DNA from: Streptomyces sp. SCL15-4
GTDB lineage: Bacteria > Actinomycetota > Actinomycetes > Streptomycetales > Streptomycetaceae
Assembly: GCF_033366695.1 (NCBI RefSeq)
Contig: NZ_JAOBTQ010000001.1
Coordinates: 2,666,001 to 2,730,000, forward strand
Length of the DNA: 64,000 nt
Direction of reading: 5' to 3'
Below, piece by piece: positions 60,635 through 64,000 of the stretch (the first letter of the stretch is position 1; every line of letters begins with the position of its first letter). The translations under genes and the position numbers were made by a program. The notes beneath the pieces were generated by a model that was not told the origin of the DNA, did not search any database, and was given only the letters and a program-made list of their open reading frames with translations.

Positions 60635-60991
60635 ATGACCCCGCCCACCGCCCATCATGATCCGTACGCGGAGCCGTACGGGGACGAGGGCGATCAGCCG
60701 CTGGTGAGGCCCTACGCCATGACCGGCGGCCGGACCAGGCCCCGCTACCAGCTCGCCATCGAGGCGCTGATCAGCACCACGGCCGACCCGGCAGCGCTCA
60801 TGGGGCTGCTCCCGGAGCACCAGCGCATCTGCCATCTGTGCCGTGAGGTCAAGTCGGTCGCGGAGGTCTCGGCGCTGCTGAACATGCCGCTCGGCGTGGC
60901 CAGGATCCTGGTGGCCGACCTCGCCGAGGCCGGCCTGGTCGCCATCCACCAGCCGGTGGCGACGAGAACAACGGCGGCGCTCCTGACGTGA
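60635..60991 (+). CDS. cvnC1: DUF742 protein CvnC1
   Basis: The 118-residue third conservon protein. It has the DUF742 features LVRPYAMTGGRTRPRYQLAIEALI, HQRICHLCREVKSVAEVSALL and a helix-turn-helix-like LNMPLGVARILVADLAEAGLV. The ATG is chosen because GGAGG lies 6 nt upstream. It lies between the roadblock and GTPase genes, with a 111-bp spacer before it. Confidence 0.92.
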   Translation: MTPPTAHHDPYAEPYGDEGDQPLVRPYAMTGGRTRPRYQLAIEALISTTADPAALMGLLPEHQRICHLCREVKSVAEVSALLNMPLGVARILVADLAEAGLVAIHQPVATRTTAALLT

Positions 60992-61012
60992 CGCTGCTCG
61001 AAAGGGTGCTCA

Positions 61013-61588
61013 GTGGACTTCGCAAGCTCTGACACGGGTCGGGCCACCACCTCCGCGAAGATCGTGGTGGCGGGCGGCTTCGGCGTGGGCAAGACCACGT
61101 TCGTCGGCGCCGTCTCGGAGATCAACCCGCTGCGCACAGAGGCCGTCATGACGTCCGCGTCGGCCGGCATCGACGACCTCACCCACACCGGAGACAAGAC
61201 CACCACCACGGTGGCCATGGACTTCGGCCGCATCACCCTGGACCAGGACCTCATCCTCTACCTGTTCGGCACCCCCGGACAGGACCGCTTCTGGTTCATG
61301 TGGGACGACCTGGTCCGCGGCGCCATCGGCGCCATCGTCCTCGTCGACACCCGCCGCCTCGCCGACTGCTTCCCCGCCGTCGACTACTTCGAGAACTCCG
61401 GCCTGCCCTTCGTCATCGCCCTCAACGGCTTCGACGGACAACAGCCCTACAGCCCCGACGAAGTCCGCGAAGCACTCCAGATCGGCCCCGACACCCCCAT
61501 CATCACCACCGACGCCCGCCACCGCGCCGACGCCAAGAGCGCCCTCATCACCCTCGTCGAACACGCCCTCATGGCACGCTTGAAGTAG
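61013..61588 (+). CDS. cvnD1: conservon small GTPase CvnD1
   Basis: A Ras-like/MglA-like ATP/GTP-binding protein of 191 residues: P-loop GGFGVGKTT (21-29), switch region TTTTVAMDFGRI, FGTPGQDRFWFMWDDLV, and the base-recognition strand FVIALNGFDG, where the usual NKxD is replaced by NGFD. It acts as the G-protein of the conservon complex. GTG start 21 bp after cvnC1. A hairpin follows 44 bp later. Confidence 0.93.
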   Translation: MDFASSDTGRATTSAKIVVAGGFGVGKTTFVGAVSEINPLRTEAVMTSASAGIDDLTHTGDKTTTTVAMDFGRITLDQDLILYLFGTPGQDRFWFMWDDLVRGAIGAIVLVDTRRLADCFPAVDYFENSGLPFVIALNGFDGQQPYSPDEVREALQIGPDTPIITTDARHRADAKSALITLVEHALMARLK

Positions 61589-61966
61589 CACCCAAGTGCG
61601 ACGGGCAATACGGCAGTTGTCGTAAAGGTTTGGGAGCCGGCTGTGGCCTTTGACACGGTCGGCTCCGATGTTCATAACAGTTCGGCAGAGGTATGGCCGG
61701 GTATCACCACGCCACGCGGTCGAACGGTGCCGCTGCGCGCACAAACGTCCCGCCTTTTGGCAAGGCTCGCTCTTTATGACCGTTTTATCTGGCGTTTACA
61801 ACGGCTCCATCACAGGGTCCCGCTGTTTGGAATCGCGCTGGTCCACGTGCTGGAATGCCTGAACTGCCCAATGGTCGAAGACGTACTCCGTAGTGGTCTG
61901 TGGCGAACCGGGCTCTGAGAGACTGCGGCACACGTAGGTGCCGACCGCCGAGAGGTTGTTGGTCGA
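61589..61966. other. 378-bp region between the two conservons
   Basis: A/T-enriched compared with the flanking genes, in particular 61590-61650 and 61770-61800. It holds the hairpin at 61633-61666 and presumably the promoter of the second conservon. Short open frames exist but lack family similarity or a ribosome site. Confidence 0.4.
61633..61666 (+). terminator. hairpin after cvnD1
   Basis: GGAGCCG and CGGCTCC (7 bp) are extended by a CTGTG/CACGG helix with wobble pairs. No T-run. Probable end of the first conservon transcript. Confidence 0.5.
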
Positions 61967-64000
61967 GTGAGGCGAAGCAAGAACGGTCCCGAGCCGTCGG
62001 CGCGGGGCAACTTCACCCCGCCGCCGCGCGCTGCGGCGCCCACCCCCGTTCCCGGTGCGGAGCCGGCAGCGGCTCCGGCGTCCGGCGGCCGTCTCTCGCC
62101 TCGCAACTGGCGGGTGCCGACCCGGCTGAACGCGATCCTGCTCATACCCGCGCTGGTCGGCCTCGTCATGGGCGGCTTCCAGGTGAAGGGCTCGATCGAC
62201 ACCTGGCAGGAGGCCCGCGACGCCGAGAACACGGCCCGTCTGGTGCGCGCCGCCCTCGCCTACGCCGACGCGCTGGAGAACGAGCGCGACATCACCGCCG
62301 AGCCGCTGCTCCTGAAGAAGAAGGACGCGGAGAGCAAGCAGACCGTCGACAACGCCCGCAAGGCCACCGACCAGGCCGCCGCGGTGTTCGAGGAAGCCGC
62401 GAAGAGCGCGCCGGACAAGTCCGGTCTCAAGCGCCGGCTGTCGCTGTTCCACGAGGCCGAGCCCGAGCTGGCCAGGCTGCGGCAGGCCGCGTACACCTCC
62501 CGGGTGACCGGCGTGAAGACCGAGGAGGGCTACGTCGAGGTCGCCCACCCGCTGATGGAGTTCGCCAACGAACTCGGTCTGGGCACCGGAAACATCACCT
62601 CCTACGGCCGTACCGTCTACGCCATCTCGCTGACCAAGGCGGCGCTGTCGCTGGAGCGGTCGATCGGTACGCACCTGCTGGTCAAGCCCGGTCCGGACGC
62701 CCCGAACCTCACGACCCAGCAGATCTCCCTGTCCTCGTACACCTACCTGGAGCGCATCGCGCTGGAGGAGTACCGGGGCGGTGGCACCGAGGCCGACGCG
62801 CAGAAGCTGAAGGACGCCACGACGAAGGTCGAGGCGGACGCCGCCGCGCTGGCCCGCAAGGCCAAGAGCGAGAACCCGGACTACGTCGCCCCGCCGTCCG
62901 ACCCGGCCGACATGGTCACGGCGCTGGCCACCATGAAGGACACCGGCTCGCTGACCCGTGCCGGGCTGGCCGCCAAGGGCATCACCGCCGACAACTGGTT
63001 CGCGGTCAACACGCTGAAGTACAAGGCGTACCGCCAGATCGAGGCGGACATGGCCGACAAGGCGGTGAGCGAGGCGTCCGGCATCGCCGACGACGCCAAG
63101 ACCTCCGCCCTGATCACCGGTGCCGTGGTGGTCATCGGTCTGCTGGCCGCGTTCATCCTGGCCGGTCTGGTGGCCCGGCAGATGAGCCGCGCGATGCGCC
63201 GGCTGCGCAACGCCGCCTTCGGCATCGCCGAGCAGCGGCTGCCGATGCTGGTCGACCAGCTCTCCCGCACCGACCCCGGCCGGGTCGACACCCGGGTCGA
63301 GCCGATCCCGATCACCAGCAAGGACGAGATCGGCGAGGTCGCGCGCGCCTTCGACCAGGTGCACCGCGAGGCGGTCCGGCTCGCCTCCGAGCAGGCGCTG
63401 CTGCGGGGCAACATCAACGCGATCTTCACGAACCTCTCGCGCCGCAACCAGTCGCTGATCGAGGGCCAGCTGACCCTGATCACCGACCTGGAGAACAACG
63501 AGGCGGACCCGGACCAGCTGGAGAACCTGTTCAAGCTGGACCACCTGGCCACCCGTATGCGCCGCAACGGCGAGAACCTCCTCGTGCTCGCCGGCGAGGA
63601 GCCCGGCCGCCGCTGGGACCAGCCGGTGCCGCTGGTCGACGTGTTGCGCGCCGCCTCCTCCGAGGTGGAGCAGTACGAGCGCATCGAGCTGTCCGGTGTG
63701 CCGGAGGCCGAGATCCACGGCCGCGCGGTCACCGACCTGGTGCACCTGCTGGCCGAGCTGCTGGAGAACGCCACCACGTTCTCCTCCCCGCAGACCAAGG
63801 TGCGCGTCACCGCGACCCGGCTGCCCGACGGCCGCGTCATGATCGAGATCCATGACAAGGGCATCGGTCTGACCGCCGAGGACTTCGCGGACATCAACCA
63901 CAAGCTGGCCAACCCGCCGACCGTGGACGCCGCGATCTCCCAGCGCATGGGCCTGTTCGTGGTCGGCCGGCTGTCCGACCGGCACGGCATCCGGGTCCAG
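61967..64000 (+). CDS. cvnA2: second conservon sensor kinase CvnA2, 5' part
   Basis: GTG start after GAGAGG; open to the right edge of the window (678 codons), so the C-terminus is missing. Basic Pro/Ala-rich leader, TM1 AILLIPALVGLVMGGF, an extracytoplasmic helical domain, TM2 ALITGAVVVIGLLAAFILAGLVA, HAMP, and a HATPase domain with ELLENATTFSS, IHDKGIGLT and RMGLFVVGRLSDRHG. From HAMP onwards it is very similar to CvnA1, while the sensor domains differ, as expected for paralogous conservons. Confidence 0.9.
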   Translation, partial: MRRSKNGPEPSARGNFTPPPRAAAPTPVPGAEPAAAPASGGRLSPRNWRVPTRLNAILLIPALVGLVMGGFQVKGSIDTWQEARDAENTARLVRAALAYADALENERDITAEPLLLKKKDAESKQTVDNARKATDQAAAVFEEAAKSAPDKSGLKRRLSLFHEAEPELARLRQAAYTSRVTGVKTEEGYVEVAHPLMEFANELGLGTGNITSYGRTVYAISLTKAALSLERSIGTHLLVKPGPDAPNLTTQQISLSSYTYLERIALEEYRGGGTEADAQKLKDATTKVEADAAALARKAKSENPDYVAPPSDPADMVTALATMKDTGSLTRAGLAAKGITADNWFAVNTLKYKAYRQIEADMADKAVSEASGIADDAKTSALITGAVVVIGLLAAFILAGLVARQMSRAMRRLRNAAFGIAEQRLPMLVDQLSRTDPGRVDTRVEPIPITSKDEIGEVARAFDQVHREAVRLASEQALLRGNINAIFTNLSRRNQSLIEGQLTLITDLENNEADPDQLENLFKLDHLATRMRRNGENLLVLAGEEPGRRWDQPVPLVDVLRAASSEVEQYERIELSGVPEAEIHGRAVTDLVHLLAELLENATTFSSPQTKVRVTATRLPDGRVMIEIHDKGIGLTAEDFADINHKLANPPTVDAAISQRMGLFVVGRLSDRHGIRVQ

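Noticed and set aside
61643..61918. 92-codon frame between the conservons
   Set aside because: No ribosome site or family similarity, overlaps the hairpin and promoter-like A/T-rich DNA.

Overview
This is chromosomal DNA of a Streptomyces. The evidence is very high GC, many GTG starts, and actinobacterial markers: NsdA, HupS with a lysine-rich tail, GlcP, NdgR, an F420 gene (cofC) and two conservons. As far as I remember it, the gene order follows the S. coelicolor block running from ffh/ftsH and the amtB-glnK-glnD operon through smc, rnc, recG, leuCD-ndgR and gltX to Cvn1 and Cvn2. I could not check that alignment.

Layout. 1-4.1 kb: end of a methyltransferase, then ftsH and ffh. 4.2-8.5 kb: nitrogen operon amtB-glnK-glnD behind a GlnR-like box. 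8.7-12.6 kb: nsdA, a PrimPol-type protein, ftsY. 12.8-16.5 kb: an NCS1 permease, a decayed and partly inverted luciferase-like monooxygenase relic, and glcP. 16.7-24 kb: smc, a 67-aa coiled-coil protein, acylphosphatase, a CAP-domain protein, and a divergent flavodoxin/HxlR pair. 24-32.4 kb: one long leftward housekeeping run (recG, rsmD, coaD, coiled-coil protein, yceD, rpmF, rnc, mutM). 33-38.3 kb: a 1027-aa TPR protein, a DAK2/FakA-like protein and rpmB. 38.4-45.3 kb: thiD-thiL, an Lrp-type sensor domain, a DUF3515 lipoprotein, ddl, gpsA-plsC, cofC. 45.4-49.6 kb: hupS, leuCD and the divergent regulator ndgR. 49.7-51.4 kb: a degenerate 45-bp repeat and a divergent MerR/DUF4188 pair. 51.4-51.9 kb: five tRNA genes (Glu and Gln). 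52-55.1 kb: HAD phosphatase, gltX, FAH-family protein. 55.3-55.6 kb: a small peptide gene with its own hairpin. 56.1-64 kb: a conservon (cvnA1-D1; cvnA1 is frameshifted) and the start of a second one.

Most striking: recG is interrupted inside its Walker A motif by a 338-aa intein with the hallmarks of class 3 (no N-terminal nucleophile; Trp, internal Cys and Thr of the WCT motif; HN/T junction). One of its two LAGLIDADG catalytic acids is replaced by Ala. Other unusual items are the inverted monooxygenase relic, the G-run frameshift in cvnA1, the twice-repeated ANPRRT peptide, and a dispersed palindromic repeat read through as the N-terminus of GltX.

How the genes work together: GlnR, AmtB, GlnK and GlnD form the ammonium-sensing circuit. 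Ffh and FtsY are the two GTPases of co-translational membrane targeting. SMC and HupS organise the nucleoid. NdgR faces leuCD. In organisms that lack GlnRS, GltX charges both the Glu and the Gln tRNAs encoded beside it. The conservon encodes a membrane kinase, a roadblock protein, a DUF742 protein and a small GTPase, which form a G-protein-like complex.
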